From Cedecea neteri (GTDB lineage Bacteria > Pseudomonadota > Gammaproteobacteria > Enterobacterales > Enterobacteriaceae), in the NCBI RefSeq assembly GCF_000757825.1, contig NZ_CP009451.1, positions 3,286,001 through 3,350,000 on the forward strand: a stretch of DNA of 64,000 bases, read 5' to 3'. This document shows, piece by piece, positions 46,281 to 55,430 of the stretch. The notes beneath the pieces were generated by a model. It saw nothing but the letters and a program-made list of their open reading frames with translations, ran no database searches and was not told the DNA's origin. Positions within the stretch are counted from its first letter, which is position 1. The number at the start of each line of letters is the position of its first letter. The translations under genes and the position numbers were made by a program.

Positions 46281-47327
46281 ATGAAGTTTTTTGGAAAAAT
46301 GGCGCTTCTCACAGTAGTTATGGGGTTCAGCAGTGCAGCCCTTGCTTTGCCTCATGTCACTATTTTGGCAACCGGCGGCACTATTGCCGGAGGCGGTGAT
46401 TCGGCAACGAAATCTAATTACACCGCCGGTAAAGTCGGCGTAGAGAATTTGGTTAACGCGGTACCGCAGCTAAAAGATCTGGCGGTGGTGAAGGGCGAGC
46501 AGGTCGTTAATATCGGTTCGCAGGATATGAACGATCGGGTCTGGCTGACGCTGGCGAAGAAAATTAACGCCGACTGCGATAAAACCGATGGGTTTGTTAT
46601 TACCCACGGCACGGACACGATGGAGGAAACCGCCTATTTCCTCGATCTCACGGTGAAATGTAATAAGCCGGTGGTTCTGGTAGGCGCGATGCGTCCGTCG
46701 ACCTCGATGAGCGCCGATGGCCCATTTAACCTCTATAACGCGGTGGTCGCGGCCGTTGACCCGCAGTCTGCCAACCGTGGGGTGATGGTGGTAATGAATG
46801 ATACCGTGCTGGATGGGCGTGACGTCACCAAAACCAGTACTACGGATGTTGCGACGTTCAAGTCCGTCAACTTTGGCCCGTTGGGCTATATCCATAATGG
46901 CAAAATTGACTATCAACGCACCCCGGTGCGTAAGCACACAACGTCCACGCCGTTTGACGTATCGACGCTGAGCGAGCTGCCGAAGGTGGGTATTATCTAT
47001 AACTATGCTAATGCCTCTGACCTGCCGGTGAAAGCGCTGGTGGACGATGGCTATGAAGGGATCGTTAGCGCCGGTGTGGGCAACGGTAACCTGTATAAGA
47101 CCGTGTTCGATACTCTTGCGACCGCCGCGCACGAGGGGACCGTTGTGGTTCGCTCATCGCGAGTGCCGACAGGTTACACTACCCGTGATGCGGAAGTGGA
47201 TGATGGGAAGTATGGTTTTGTCGCCTCTGGTTCGCTGAACCCGCAAAAAGCCCGCGTGCTGTTGCAGCTGGCGCTGACTAAAACCAACGATCCGAAGCAA
47301 ATTCAGGAAATGTTTAACCAGTACTGA
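46281..47327 (+). CDS. ansB: Periplasmic L-asparaginase II
   Basis: High-affinity periplasmic asparaginase hydrolysing Asn to Asp and ammonia. 348 residues, same as E. coli. Signal peptide of 22 residues (cleavage AALA-LPHV). Catalytic residues: Thr34 in ILATGGTIAGGG, Thr111-Asp112 in THGTDTMEET, Lys in the VLDGRDVTKT segment. ACTGGAG before the ATG. In E. coli it is induced anaerobically by FNR and CRP; the 180-bp upstream region keeps the GGGATAATGCG core, but I see only weak FNR or CRP half sites. Confidence 0.97.
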   Translation: MKFFGKMALLTVVMGFSSAALALPHVTILATGGTIAGGGDSATKSNYTAGKVGVENLVNAVPQLKDLAVVKGEQVVNIGSQDMNDRVWLTLAKKINADCDKTDGFVITHGTDTMEETAYFLDLTVKCNKPVVLVGAMRPSTSMSADGPFNLYNAVVAAVDPQSANRGVMVVMNDTVLDGRDVTKTSTTDVATFKSVNFGPLGYIHNGKIDYQRTPVRKHTTSTPFDVSTLSELPKVGIIYNYANASDLPVKALVDDGYEGIVSAGVGNGNLYKTVFDTLATAAHEGTVVVRSSRVPTGYTTRDAEVDDGKYGFVASGSLNPQKARVLLQLALTKTNDPKQIQEMFNQY

Positions 47328-47338
47328 TCCGTACGCCC

Positions 47339-47361
47339 GCCCTGGCCGTCCGGCCAGGGCA
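47339..47361. terminator. Hairpin between convergent ansB and hemW
   Basis: CCCTGGCC-gtcc-GGCCAGGG, a perfect 8-bp stem right after ansB, but without a T run on either side. Confidence 0.4.
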
Positions 47362-47374
47362 TCACAGGAAGAGG

Positions 47375-48511
47375 TTACTCGGCAAGGAACAGTTCAAGCA
47401 GGGAGTTTAAAAACAGCTTCCCGTGCTCGGTTATCTGCCAGTACTCATCCGTTTCAGTCATATAGTTTTTCGCCATCGCCTCATCCAGCTGCGGGCGAAT
47501 CGTTGCTTCATCTAAACCGGTATAGAGCTTGAACTCGCTGCGTGGCGCGGCTTCCAGCAGGCGGAAGCGGTTCATAAAGAACTCGAACGGCTTATCAGCC
47601 TGTTCCACGTCATGCTGGCGGTCGAGATATTTTCCTTCCATATAGCCGCGCGGGTGACGCGTTTTCGCCGTGCGAGTAATACGCCCATCCGGGAAGGTGA
47701 CTTTACCGTGCGCGCCGCAGCCAATGCCAAGATAGTCGCCAAAGCGCCAGTAGTTCAGGTTGTGCTGACACTGGTAGCCCGGCTTCGCATAGGCGGAAGT
47801 TTCATACTGCTGGTACCCTGCGGCGGTGAGCAGCTTGTCGCCCTGCTCGAAAATATCCCACAGCGCGTCGTCATCCGGCAGCTTCGGCGGGCGTGAAGCA
47901 AACAGCGTATTTGGCTCGATGGTCAGCTGATACCAGGAAAGATGCGGTGGGTTCAGTTCAATGGCCTGGCGCAGGTCGTCCAGCGCCTCTTCAATCGACT
48001 GGTCTGGCAGGCCGTGCATCAGGTCAAGGTTAAAGCTGCGCAGGCCCAGGCCGCTTGCCAGATTAGCCGCACGTTTGGCCTCGCCCGCATCATGAATACG
48101 GCCCAGGCGTTTTAGCTTAGGTTCGCTAAAGCTCTGCACGCCGATAGAAATGCGGTTCACGCCCGCTTTTTGGTAGCCAACAAAGCGGTCGGCTTCAACC
48201 GTACCGGGGTTGGCTTCCATAGTGATTTCTGCGTCATCTGCCAGCTTTATGCGCGAGCGCACGCCGTCCAGCAGCGTTTGCATGGCTTCGCTGGACAGCA
48301 GGCTTGGGGTGCCGCCCCCGATGAAAATAGTCTTTACCTCACGCCCTTGAGCCAACGGCACGTCGCGGTCGAGATCGCGCAGTAAATGGCTCACGTATTC
48401 GTCGTGCGGCACGTCGCCTTTAAGCGCGTGGGAGTTGAAGTCACAGTATGGGCACTTCTGTACGCACCAGGGGATGTGAATGTAGAGACTCAGAGGTGGC
48501 AAATTAGCCAT
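47375..48511 (-). CDS. hemW: Heme chaperone HemW (radical SAM)
   Basis: Radical SAM protein related to HemN that acts as a heme chaperone. 378 residues, same as E. coli. Cluster Cys16, Cys20 and Cys23 in [33 protein letters not shown] and [10 protein letters not shown] are the SAM-binding strands. Lacks HemN's N-terminal extension. Its start overlaps the rdgB stop by eight bases; end of the yggS-T-U-rdgB-hemW operon. Confidence 0.96.
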   Translation of the reverse strand: MANLPPLSLYIHIPWCVQKCPYCDFNSHALKGDVPHDEYVSHLLRDLDRDVPLAQGREVKTIFIGGGTPSLLSSEAMQTLLDGVRSRIKLADDAEITMEANPGTVEADRFVGYQKAGVNRISIGVQSFSEPKLKRLGRIHDAGEAKRAANLASGLGLRSFNLDLMHGLPDQSIEEALDDLRQAIELNPPHLSWYQLTIEPNTLFASRPPKLPDDDALWDIFEQGDKLLTAAGYQQYETSAYAKPGYQCQHNLNYWRFGDYLGIGCGAHGKVTFPDGRITRTAKTRHPRGYMEGKYLDRQHDVEQADKPFEFFMNRFRLLEAAPRSEFKLYTGLDEATIRPQLDEAMAKNYMTETDEYWQITEHGKLFLNSLLELFLAE

Positions 48512-49097
48512 TACGCATTGCTTCCAGTAACAGTTTCAGCGCTTGCCCACGATGGGAAATGGCGCTCTTTTCATCGCGGGTCAGCTCGGCCGCGGTTTTC
48601 CCCTCGGACGGAACATAGAAAATAGGATCGTAGCCAAAGCCACCTTGCCCGGCAGGTGCGTGGGTAATCACTCCCGGCCAGCTGCCGTGGAACACCAGCG
48701 GCGTTGGGTCTTCCGCGTGACGCATATAGACCAGCACGCAGTGGAACTGAGCCTGGCGTTTATCGTCCGGCACATCTTTCAGCGCTTCCAGAAGTTTTTC
48801 GAGATTCTGCTGGTCGCTGGCATCTTCGCCCGCATAGCGCGCGGAATAGATACCCGGAGCACCGCCCAGAGCATCCACGGCCAGGCCAGAGTCGTCGGCC
48901 AGCGCCGGAAGCCCGGTTACTTTAGCCGCATGGCGGGCCTTGAGAATGGCGTTCTCTATAAAGGTCAGGCCGGTCTCTTCTACCGACTCCACGTTCAGTT
49001 CAGTTTGCGCGACCACATCGAGGCCGAAATCCGCCAGCAAATCGGCGAGTTCACGCACTTTACCGGCGTTACCGGTAGCTAATACGACTTTTTGCAT
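48504..49097 (-). CDS. rdgB: dITP/XTP pyrophosphatase
   Basis: House-cleaning nucleotidase removing dITP, ITP and XTP. 197 residues, same as E. coli. Ham1 motifs: [13 protein letters not shown] at the N-terminus, [46 protein letters not shown], and [12 protein letters not shown]. Overlaps hemW by eight bases and lies 14 bases after yggU. Confidence 0.97.
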   Translation of the reverse strand: MQKVVLATGNAGKVRELADLLADFGLDVVAQTELNVESVEETGLTFIENAILKARHAAKVTGLPALADDSGLAVDALGGAPGIYSARYAGEDASDQQNLEKLLEALKDVPDDKRQAQFHCVLVYMRHAEDPTPLVFHGSWPGVITHAPAGQGGFGYDPIFYVPSEGKTAAELTRDEKSAISHRGQALKLLLEAMRNG

Positions 49098-49111
49098 AGC
49101 CAGTCCTGTCG

Positions 49112-49411
49112 TTATTCGAGGGTTTCAATCAATGCCGCGACTTCCGTCGGGATTTGCTGTGGGCCGATAATTTTAACTTGTTTATGGCGGCCAAGGTCGC
49201 CTTTCTCAATCACCACCTGGCTTTTCGCGACCCGGAACTGTTTGGCCAGGTATTTTACCAGGTGAGCGTTGGCCTGCCCGTCGACCGGCGGCGCGGTGAT
49301 GGCGACTTTTAGCTCGTCGCCATGCACACCGACCAGGCTGTCGCGGCTGGCTTTGGGCTGAATATACAGCCGCAAAACCAGCCCGTCAGGCAGTTGAGTG
49401 ACAGCACTCAA
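49112..49411 (-). CDS. yggU: DUF167 family protein YggU
   Basis: 99-residue UPF0235 protein of unknown function; structure known in E. coli (96 residues). Conserved [24 protein letters not shown] and [20 protein letters not shown]. Start overlaps the yggT stop by four bases. Confidence 0.95.
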   Translation of the reverse strand: MSAVTQLPDGLVLRLYIQPKASRDSLVGVHGDELKVAITAPPVDGQANAHLVKYLAKQFRVAKSQVVIEKGDLGRHKQVKIIGPQQIPTEVAALIETLE

Positions 49412-49962
49412 ATGGCGTACCAGAGACCAGGGAACAGATCCATACCGAGATAGTTCAGCGCATAAAGGATCAGAATCACCACCATAGCGGAGAAATCAAG
49501 CCCGCCCATGGCCGGTAAAATGCGGCGAATCGGCGCCATCATTGGCTCGGTCATTTGCATCAGTACGTATTCAATCGGGCTACGGCCCTGGCTTATCCAG
49601 CTCATCAGCGAGCGGATAATGATCACCCAGAACACCATCGTACCGGCTGATTTCAATAGCGACAGGACGCCAATGACTAAATTGAACGGATCGAGCGACA
49701 GCCCGCCGGACTGAATCAACAGCAAAATAGGGAACTTCAGCGTGGTGAGGATAAATGCCACCAGCAGGGATGAAGTATCAATCGGACCAATAGACGGGAG
49801 CACGCGGCGAAGCGGCCCGACGACAGGCTGGGTGACCTTGACAATGAACTGGGCAAAAGGGTTATAGAAATCACAGCGTGCCCACTGCATCCAGATACGG
49901 ATAAGCAGCACCATTACGTACAGCTCAATCAGGGTTTTGACCAGGAAAGTCAACGTTAGCAT
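49408..49962 (-). CDS. yggT: YggT family inner membrane protein
   Basis: 184 residues, two YGGT repeats. Each carries two hydrophobic segments and a PL/PIRR(V/I)LP motif ([31 protein letters not shown]), the second ending in a hydrophobic C-terminus. Linked to osmotic-shock resistance and K uptake in E. coli. ATG 49962 follows GAGGAAAACC; a TTG four codons upstream is less likely. The middle linker differs from E. coli YggT. Confidence 0.93.
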   Translation of the reverse strand: MLTLTFLVKTLIELYVMVLLIRIWMQWARCDFYNPFAQFIVKVTQPVVGPLRRVLPSIGPIDTSSLLVAFILTTLKFPILLLIQSGGLSLDPFNLVIGVLSLLKSAGTMVFWVIIIRSLMSWISQGRSPIEYVLMQMTEPMMAPIRRILPAMGGLDFSAMVVILILYALNYLGMDLFPGLWYAI

Positions 49963-49986
49963 GGTTTTCCTCAAAAATGATGGTGA

Positions 49987-50691
49987 TTAACGAGCGGAAT
50001 AATCCCGCGCGCCGAAAATAGCGGTTCCAATGCGCACCATGGTGCTGCCTGCGGCAATCGCGGCTTCCATGTCATCGGTCATGCCCAAAGATAACGTATC
50101 GACCGTTGCATAACGGTCTTTGAGTGCATGGCAGGCTTCTGCCATTTTGCGGCAAACGGCAAGCTGGCGCTCGTAGTCCGGTTCCGGCGCAGGAATGGCC
50201 ATTAATCCCCGCAGCGTCAATCCCGGTAAGGCCACCACTTCCGCAGCCAACTGCTCCAGCTCGGTTAACGCGATGCCGGATTTACTGTTTTCGTCGCTGA
50301 TATTAATTTGAATCAGCACGTTCAGCGGCGGCAGCGTTGACGGGCGCTGCTCGCTTAATCGGCTGGCAATACGTAGTCTGTCGACGGTATGGCACCAGTC
50401 AAAATTCTCCGCCACCAGGCGACTTTTGTTCGACTGCAGCGGCCCGATAAAGTGCCATTCCAACCCTTCAACGCCCTGTTCAGCGAAGTGGTGAATCTTA
50501 TCCACGCCTTCCTGCACATAGTTTTCGCCAAAGGCACGTTGCCCCGCGGCGACCGCTTCTGCGATGGCGCTCGCAGGTTTAGTTTTGCTGACTGCAAGCA
50601 GTGTAACTTCTTCAGGGCTTCTGCCGCAGCGTGCAGCGGCGGCTGATATTTTCCCGTGAACCTGTGCCAGATTGTGCGCTATCTCATTCAT
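49987..50691 (-). CDS. yggS: PLP homeostasis protein YggS
   Basis: PLP-binding protein (PLPBP/YBL036C family) controlling free PLP and amino-acid balance. 234 residues, same as E. coli. PLP lysine Lys36 in LLAVSKTKPAS; GENYVQEGVDKI, WHFIGPLQSNKSR and SLGMTDDMEAAIAAGSTMVRIGTAIFG follow along the barrel. First gene of the leftward operon, divergent from yggR with only 16 bases between start codons. Confidence 0.97.
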   Translation of the reverse strand: MNEIAHNLAQVHGKISAAAARCGRSPEEVTLLAVSKTKPASAIAEAVAAGQRAFGENYVQEGVDKIHHFAEQGVEGLEWHFIGPLQSNKSRLVAENFDWCHTVDRLRIASRLSEQRPSTLPPLNVLIQINISDENSKSGIALTELEQLAAEVVALPGLTLRGLMAIPAPEPDYERQLAVCRKMAEACHALKDRYATVDTLSLGMTDDMEAAIAAGSTMVRIGTAIFGARDYSAR

Positions 50692-50707
50692 GATCGTTGG
50701 AAGTGAT

Positions 50708-51733
50708 ATGGATATCGAAGAAATTGTGGCCCTTAGTGTAAAGCATAATGTCTCCGATCTACACCTGTGCGCACGTCAACCGGCGCGTTGGCGAAAGCGC
50801 GGCAGGCTGGAGCTGTGCCCGGAGGCCGCACCGGAGGTTGAAGAGGTTTTGGGTGCCTGGCTTAATGAAGAGCAGACGTCACAGCTCAAACGTGCCGGGC
50901 AGCTGGATTTTTCTCTCACGCTTGAGAGCGGCGTCAGGCTAAGGGGAAATGCTTTTTTACACCAGGAAGGGCACTCGTTGGCGCTGAGATTGCTGGCATC
51001 ATCCTGCCCGACGCTGGAGGCATTGAAAACGCCGGCTCACATTAACGAACTTTTGCGTGAAAGCGAGGGGTTGATACTGGTTACCGGGGCCACCGGTAGC
51101 GGGAAATCTACAACGCTTGCAGCGATGATCCAGCATCTCAACCAGCATCTTGATGGCCACGTGCTGACGCTGGAAGACCCCATTGAATTTATTCATTCCT
51201 CCGGCCGCTGCCTGATTCAGCAGCGTGAGCCAGGTCGGCATTGTGAAAGCTATGCCTCGGCTTTAAAAGCCGCTCTGAGGGAGGACCCCGATGTCATTCT
51301 GCTGGGGGAGCTGCGTGATAGCGAAACGATAGGCCTCGCGCTGACCGCCGCAGAGACCGGGCATTTAGTGCTGGCGACGTTGCATACGCGTGGCGCTGCA
51401 CAGGCCGTAGAGCGGCTGGTGGATGTATTCCCCGCCCAGGAGAAAAACCTGATTCGCACCCAGCTTGCAGGGAGCCTTAAAGCGGTGCTGGCGCAGAAGC
51501 TGGTACCGTCGCGTGACGGTGGTCGGGTGGCGCTTTACGAACTGCTGGTTAACACCTCAGCGGTGGCAAACCTGATTCGTGAAGGGAAAACGCATCAACT
51601 GCCTGGTGTGTTACAAACCGGTCAGCAGCAAGGTATGCAAAGTTTTGCTCAAAGCGAGGCACAGCGGCTGCGTGAGGGCAGCATTGGCGAGGGCGACCTG
51701 GCAGTCAGTGAGCCATGGGAGGTGCCGCTTTGA
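50708..51733 (+). CDS. yggR: PilT-like type IV pilus retraction ATPase family protein YggR
   Basis: 341-residue secretion ATPase of the PilT family. N-terminal MDIEEIVALSVKHNVSDLHLC domain, Walker A GATGSGKSTTL (about residues 128-138), Asp box LTLEDPIEF, Walker B DPDVILLGELRDSETI and the His box GHLVLATLHTRGAAQ. ATG 50708 gives an E. coli-like start; ATG 50690 would overlap yggS. No other pilus genes are nearby, as in E. coli, so its partner machinery is elsewhere or absent. Confidence 0.93.
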   Translation: MDIEEIVALSVKHNVSDLHLCARQPARWRKRGRLELCPEAAPEVEEVLGAWLNEEQTSQLKRAGQLDFSLTLESGVRLRGNAFLHQEGHSLALRLLASSCPTLEALKTPAHINELLRESEGLILVTGATGSGKSTTLAAMIQHLNQHLDGHVLTLEDPIEFIHSSGRCLIQQREPGRHCESYASALKAALREDPDVILLGELRDSETIGLALTAAETGHLVLATLHTRGAAQAVERLVDVFPAQEKNLIRTQLAGSLKAVLAQKLVPSRDGGRVALYELLVNTSAVANLIREGKTHQLPGVLQTGQQQGMQSFAQSEAQRLREGSIGEGDLAVSEPWEVPL

Positions 51734-51791
51734 ACGCTTTTGTTGCTTCTGTGTGTATTGGTGTGTATATTCCTTGTCAGCCAGGGAGATC

Positions 51792-51977
51792 ATGATGACC
51801 TCAGCCGAGCTAATTAAGGAATTGAGGGCTGCAGGGTGTGAATCCGTCAGACGTTCCGGGGGGAGTCACTGGATCTGGTGGTCGCCTGAAACCGGAAAAA
51901 CTTTCCCCATTCCGCATCCCAAAAAGGATTTGCCCATCGGTACCGTCAAATCCATACGCAAAATGGCAGGGATTTAG
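51792..51977 (+). CDS. hicA: HicA family toxin (mRNA interferase)
   Basis: 61-residue dsRBD-like toxin that cleaves mRNA. Typical features: N-terminal helix SAELIKELRAAGCESVRRSG, the GGSHWIWW motif with catalytic His26, and a basic end IPHPKKDLPIGTVKSIRKMAG. GGGAG nearby sets ATG 51792 (the next codon is also ATG). The long frame upstream of it overlaps yggR and is not real. HicB follows after 22 bases, the normal hicA-hicB order. Not part of the E. coli yggR-yqgF junction, so acquired. Confidence 0.9.
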   Translation: MMTSAELIKELRAAGCESVRRSGGSHWIWWSPETGKTFPIPHPKKDLPIGTVKSIRKMAGI

Positions 51978-51999
51978 CCTGCACAGCCGGAGGTTAAAG

Positions 52000-52698
52000 A
52001 TGTTTTTTTCTGTTGGTGTAGAGTTACCGGCAACTGAAAACGAAGCGTTTGGCCTGGTCGTCCCCGCGCTATGCAACGATGACTTTGGCTGCGTATCCGC
52101 GGCGGATAGCCAGGCTGATATCGCACCGATGGTGCAGGACGCGGTGCTGTCGATTGTCGATTTAATGGTAGAAAGCGGAAAAGATATTACGCAGCTTCGT
52201 GATGCAGGGCCTTTTGCTTATGCCGCCGACCCGGAGTACGCCTACTGTCAGCAATGGCTGCTGGTTGATGTAGATTTATCAGCGCTGGAAGGAAAACAGC
52301 AGCGGTTAAATATCACGCTGCCGGACGCGCTGCTGCGCCGTATTGATTCCCGTGTAAAGCAGCCTTCATCAGGCTACCGGGACCGCAGCCATTTTCTGGC
52401 GATTGCCGCGAGGCATGAGCCTGCTGAACGCAGGAAGCGAAGCACCCAACAGCTAATCCCTTCACGGGTGATATTCGAACCAGCTCTCGAGGATGATAAC
52501 GGCCGAAGCGGAGTCAATGCTGCCTTTGTTCAGGGCGCGGAAGCCACCGTGTTCGAACAGCCCTGCGCGGGCTTCGACGGTGCTCAGGCGCTCGTCCTGC
52601 AGAGAGACCTTCACCCCAAAGCGGCCATGCAGGCGGTTGGCGAACTTGCGGGCGCGTGCCGTCAGAGGTTGCTCGGTGCCGTCCATATTCAGCGGTAA
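52000..52698 (+). CDS. hicB: HicB family antitoxin with an anomalous run-on C-terminus
   Basis: The first 140 residues are a normal HicB: RNase H-like N-terminal domain ([21 protein letters not shown]) and a ribbon-helix-helix DNA-binding end ([20 protein letters not shown], then [14 protein letters not shown]). HicB proteins usually stop about here, but the frame stays open to 52698 (232 residues), overlapping ruvX antisense from 52462. In the +1 frame a TAA occurs at 52454-52456, which suggests a one-base slip that lost the native stop. GGAGG eight bases before ATG 52000. It would neutralise HicA and autorepress the pair if the tail is tolerated. Confidence 0.8.
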   Translation: MFFSVGVELPATENEAFGLVVPALCNDDFGCVSAADSQADIAPMVQDAVLSIVDLMVESGKDITQLRDAGPFAYAADPEYAYCQQWLLVDVDLSALEGKQQRLNITLPDALLRRIDSRVKQPSSGYRDRSHFLAIAARHEPAERRKRSTQQLIPSRVIFEPALEDDNGRSGVNAAFVQGAEATVFEQPCAGFDGAQALVLQRDLHPKAAMQAVGELAGACRQRLLGAVHIQR

Positions 52699-52881
52699 AC
52701 CAACCACCACTTCTTCCGGCTGCCACTCTTTCAGGATTTTTTCTACCGCGTTCCAGTCCGGGGTACCGTCCTGCGCTTTAAGCGCGGTTAAAGGCCGGGC
52801 TGTGCCGGTAATTCGCTGGCCGATAGCGACACCGATGCTTTTCGTCCCGAAGTCAAAGGCCATTAAGGTTCCGCTGCTCAT
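52462..52881 (-). CDS. ruvX: RuvX/YqgF Holliday junction resolvase-like pre-16S rRNA nuclease
   Basis: RNase H-fold nuclease for 16S rRNA 5' maturation. 139 residues (E. coli YqgF 138). First catalytic Asp in [15 protein letters not shown], Glu in [10 protein letters not shown], and the last acidic site in [12 protein letters not shown] and [12 protein letters not shown]. The ATG overlaps the yqgE stop by one base. Its 3' end is overlapped antisense by the extended hicB frame. Confidence 0.97.
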   Translation of the reverse strand: MSSGTLMAFDFGTKSIGVAIGQRITGTARPLTALKAQDGTPDWNAVEKILKEWQPEEVVVGLPLNMDGTEQPLTARARKFANRLHGRFGVKVSLQDERLSTVEARAGLFEHGGFRALNKGSIDSASAVIILESWFEYHP

Positions 52882-53444
52882 CAGGCGTGCCCCGCTTCGC
52901 TTGGCATAGTGTGGATGTCGATGCCTATCAGGCGGGCGGCTTCGCGCCAGCGGTCTGCAATCGGCGTATGGAACAGGATCTCAGGAGAGGCAGGCGCCGT
53001 CAGCCATGAGTTTTCCATGATTTCTTGCTCAAGCTGGCCCTTTTCCCAGGAGGAGTAACCGAGGGCAACAATCACCTCTTTCGGCTGCTTTTCGGTGCCT
53101 AAAGTTTCCAGCACGTCCCGCGAGGTGGTGATCACCGTGTCGTCGGAAATGCGGATGCTCGAACCGAAGTTGCCCGGCGGCGAGTGCAGGATGAAGCCGC
53201 GGTCTTCCGCCAGAGGGCCGCCGATGAAAACGGGCTTATCCAGGCGAATCGCGGTATCACGCGGTTCTGGTTCAATTTTTAGCTTTTCGAGAACGCCATC
53301 AACCTGCAGATTTTCCAGCGGTTTATTGATGATAATCCCCATCGCGCCTTCATCGTTGTATTCGCAAATATAGACTACAGAGCGCTTAAATAAGGGGTCC
53401 TGAAGAGCCGGCATGGCAATAAGAAAGTGATGCTGTAAATTCAT
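52881..53444 (-). CDS. yqgE: UPF0301 family protein YqgE
   Basis: 187 residues, same as E. coli. AlgH/DUF179 family of unknown function. Motifs: [25 protein letters not shown] at the N-terminus, [26 protein letters not shown] and [15 protein letters not shown]. Coupled to ruvX by overlap. A hairpin separates it from gshB. Confidence 0.96.
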   Translation of the reverse strand: MNLQHHFLIAMPALQDPLFKRSVVYICEYNDEGAMGIIINKPLENLQVDGVLEKLKIEPEPRDTAIRLDKPVFIGGPLAEDRGFILHSPPGNFGSSIRISDDTVITTSRDVLETLGTEKQPKEVIVALGYSSWEKGQLEQEIMENSWLTAPASPEILFHTPIADRWREAARLIGIDIHTMPSEAGHA

Positions 53445-53560
53445 TGTCAGAGGTTCTGATCCCGGTTGATAAAAGCGGCAGTGGCTGCGCGAAGAGTGGC
53501 CAGCTTACCACTAATGAAGGAAGAGCGGCTACCCGGCCTGTATCGCGCCTTTGAAGGAAT

Positions 53561-53583
53561 GGGCGGGTAACCGTTACCCGCCC
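53561..53583. terminator. Perfect palindrome between gshB and yqgE
   Basis: GGGCGGGTAAC-C-GTTACCCGCCC, an 11-bp perfect stem nine bases after the gshB stop. No T run, so attenuation or RNA stabilisation is as likely as termination. Confidence 0.45.
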
Positions 53584-53591
53584 GGATGCGC

Positions 53592-54539
53592 TTAGTGTGC
53601 GAGGCGTTTTTCGATGGCATCGAACAGCATGCCGGTAATCGACACAGGGAATTCGGCTTCGATTTCACGGATGCAGGTTGGGCTGGTGACGTTAATCTCA
53701 GTCAGGCGATCGCCGATGATATCCAGGCCAACAAAAATCAGGCCTTTAGCCTTAAGCGTTGGCCCAACGCGGCGGGCAATTTCCCAGTCGCTTTCGGTCA
53801 GTGGACGAGGTTCACCACGGCCACCGGCCGCCAGGTTGCCGCGAGTCTCGCCGCCCTGCGGAATACGTGCCAGGCAGTAAGGCACCGGCTCACCATCTAC
53901 CACCAGCACGCGCTTGTCGCCGTCTTTAATGGCCGGCAGGTAGTTCTGCGCCATGCAGTAGCGGGTGCCCAGTTCGGTAAGGGTTTCTGCGATAACGCCG
54001 ATGTTTGGGTCATCCTGCTTCACGCGGAAGATAGACGCGCCGCCCATGCCGTCCAGCGGTTTCATAATGATATCGCCGTGCTGCTGCCAGAAGGCTTTCA
54101 ACTGCGCTTTGTTACGGGTCACCAGCGTTTCCGGCGTCAGGTCGGCAAACCATGCGGTGAACAGCTTTTCGTTACAGTCGCGCAGGCTTTGCGGCTTGTT
54201 AACGATCAGCGTGCCTTTCTCTTCTGCGCGCTCAAGAATGTAGGTCGCGTAGATAAATTCGGTGTCGAATGGCGGGTCTTTACGCATCAGTACGACGTTC
54301 AGGTCTGCCAGGGCGATATCCTGCTCGGAGCCAAACTCATACCACTTATCGTAATTCTGCTCGACGCTGAGCAGGCGAGTGCGTGCGCGTGCCTCGCCAT
54401 TGTTCAGATACAAATCGGCCATTTCCATGTAGTGCAGTTCGTAACCACGATGCTGCGCTTCCAGCAACATGGCAAAGCTGGAGTCTTTTTTGATGTTGAT
54501 GTGTGCGATGGGGTCCATCACGATGCCGAGCTTGATCAT
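53592..54539 (-). CDS. gshB: Glutathione synthetase
   Basis: ATP-dependent ligation of glycine to gamma-glutamylcysteine. 315 residues, same as E. coli. N-terminal IKLGIVMDPIAHINIKKDSS, ATP-grasp elements DIIMKPLDGMGGASIFR (flexible loop), QNYLPAIKDGDKRVLVVDG and GLDIIGDRLTEINVTSPTC (Mg/glycine site). Thirteen bases after rsmE, same operon. Its product feeds Gss, encoded 16 kb away. Confidence 0.97.
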   Translation of the reverse strand: MIKLGIVMDPIAHINIKKDSSFAMLLEAQHRGYELHYMEMADLYLNNGEARARTRLLSVEQNYDKWYEFGSEQDIALADLNVVLMRKDPPFDTEFIYATYILERAEEKGTLIVNKPQSLRDCNEKLFTAWFADLTPETLVTRNKAQLKAFWQQHGDIIMKPLDGMGGASIFRVKQDDPNIGVIAETLTELGTRYCMAQNYLPAIKDGDKRVLVVDGEPVPYCLARIPQGGETRGNLAAGGRGEPRPLTESDWEIARRVGPTLKAKGLIFVGLDIIGDRLTEINVTSPTCIREIEAEFPVSITGMLFDAIEKRLAH

Positions 54540-54551
54540 TGTTGTTCTCCT

Positions 54552-55283
54552 TTAGCCCAGATCGCCAAAGCGCACCTGCAGTGCGGTAATGGCGGTGAGC
54601 GCGGTGGTCTCAGTACGCAGAACGCGCGGTCCCAACAGAATATCAGTAAATTGGTGTTCAGCGGTCATGGCGATCTCATCCGCCGTCAGGCCCCCTTCCG
54701 GGCCAATCAGCAGGCGCACGCGCTCGACCGGCTGCGGTAAGGTGTTGATGCTGGCGCTGGCGCGAGGGTGTAGATTAAGTTTTAGAGCTGCATCCTGCTC
54801 GGCGCACCAGGCTTCCAGCTCCATCGCCGGGCGAACTTCTGGCACACGGTTACGGCCGCATTGTTCGCAGGCGGCGACGGCAATCTTCTGCCACTGCTGG
54901 AGCTTTTTGCTCAGCCTTTCAGCGTCCAGTTTTACCCCGCAGCGTTCGGAAAACAATGGGGTGATAACGTTCACGCCCAGCTCCACGGCCTTTTGAATGG
55001 TAAATTCCATTTTTTCGCCGCGTGACATGACCTGGCCGAGATGCAGCCAGAGAGGTGATTCACGATCGTCCTGGCTGGCTGCCAGCACTTTTACGCGCAC
55101 GCTTTTTTTATCCGCCTGCACAATTTCCGCGTCGAACACCTGATTGCTGCCGTCGAACAGCTGAATGGCCTGGCCTGCGCCCATACGCAGCACCCGTCCT
55201 ACGTGGTTTGCCGCATCTTCGCTCAGAAGTACGTCCTGGCCAACGGAGAGATTTTCAGGGTGGTGAATGCGGGGTATACGCAT
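54552..55283 (-). CDS. rsmE: 16S rRNA (uracil1498-N3)-methyltransferase
   Basis: SPOUT-class methyltransferase for m3U1498. 243 residues, same as E. coli. N-terminal PUA-like part ([23 protein letters not shown]) and C-terminal trefoil knot with [19 protein letters not shown] and [25 protein letters not shown] SAM loop (here split as [14 protein letters not shown]). First gene of the rsmE-gshB unit, as in E. coli. Confidence 0.96.
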   Translation of the reverse strand: MRIPRIHHPENLSVGQDVLLSEDAANHVGRVLRMGAGQAIQLFDGSNQVFDAEIVQADKKSVRVKVLAASQDDRESPLWLHLGQVMSRGEKMEFTIQKAVELGVNVITPLFSERCGVKLDAERLSKKLQQWQKIAVAACEQCGRNRVPEVRPAMELEAWCAEQDAALKLNLHPRASASINTLPQPVERVRLLIGPEGGLTADEIAMTAEHQFTDILLGPRVLRTETTALTAITALQVRFGDLG

Positions 55284-55319
55284 GAAATAGTTTCCGATTA
55301 GTTGCGCTGCAGGACTTGA

Positions 55320-55354
55320 CCCTCATCCTGACCTTCTCCCAAAAGGGAGAAGGG
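55320..55354. repeat. CCCTCA-type palindromic repeat, copy D (short)
   Basis: CCCTCATCCTGACCTTCTCCC-aaaa-GGGAGAAGGG: a left arm and inner hairpin only, between endA and rsmE. Confidence 0.7.
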
Positions 55355-55430
55355 ATTTTTCAGCCCCGGCCTTTGTTGGCGAAAGGGCGATGTTTCGTCA
55401 CAGCAAATAAAGAATTGCCGCTAGTGTAGG

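Noticed and set aside
50690..50707. Upstream ATG for yggR
   Set aside because: Would overlap the divergent yggS start and adds residues absent from E. coli YggR.
51838..51999. Longer N-terminus of the HicB frame
   Set aside because: Runs through hicA in another frame; GGAGG and HicB homology both point to ATG 52000.
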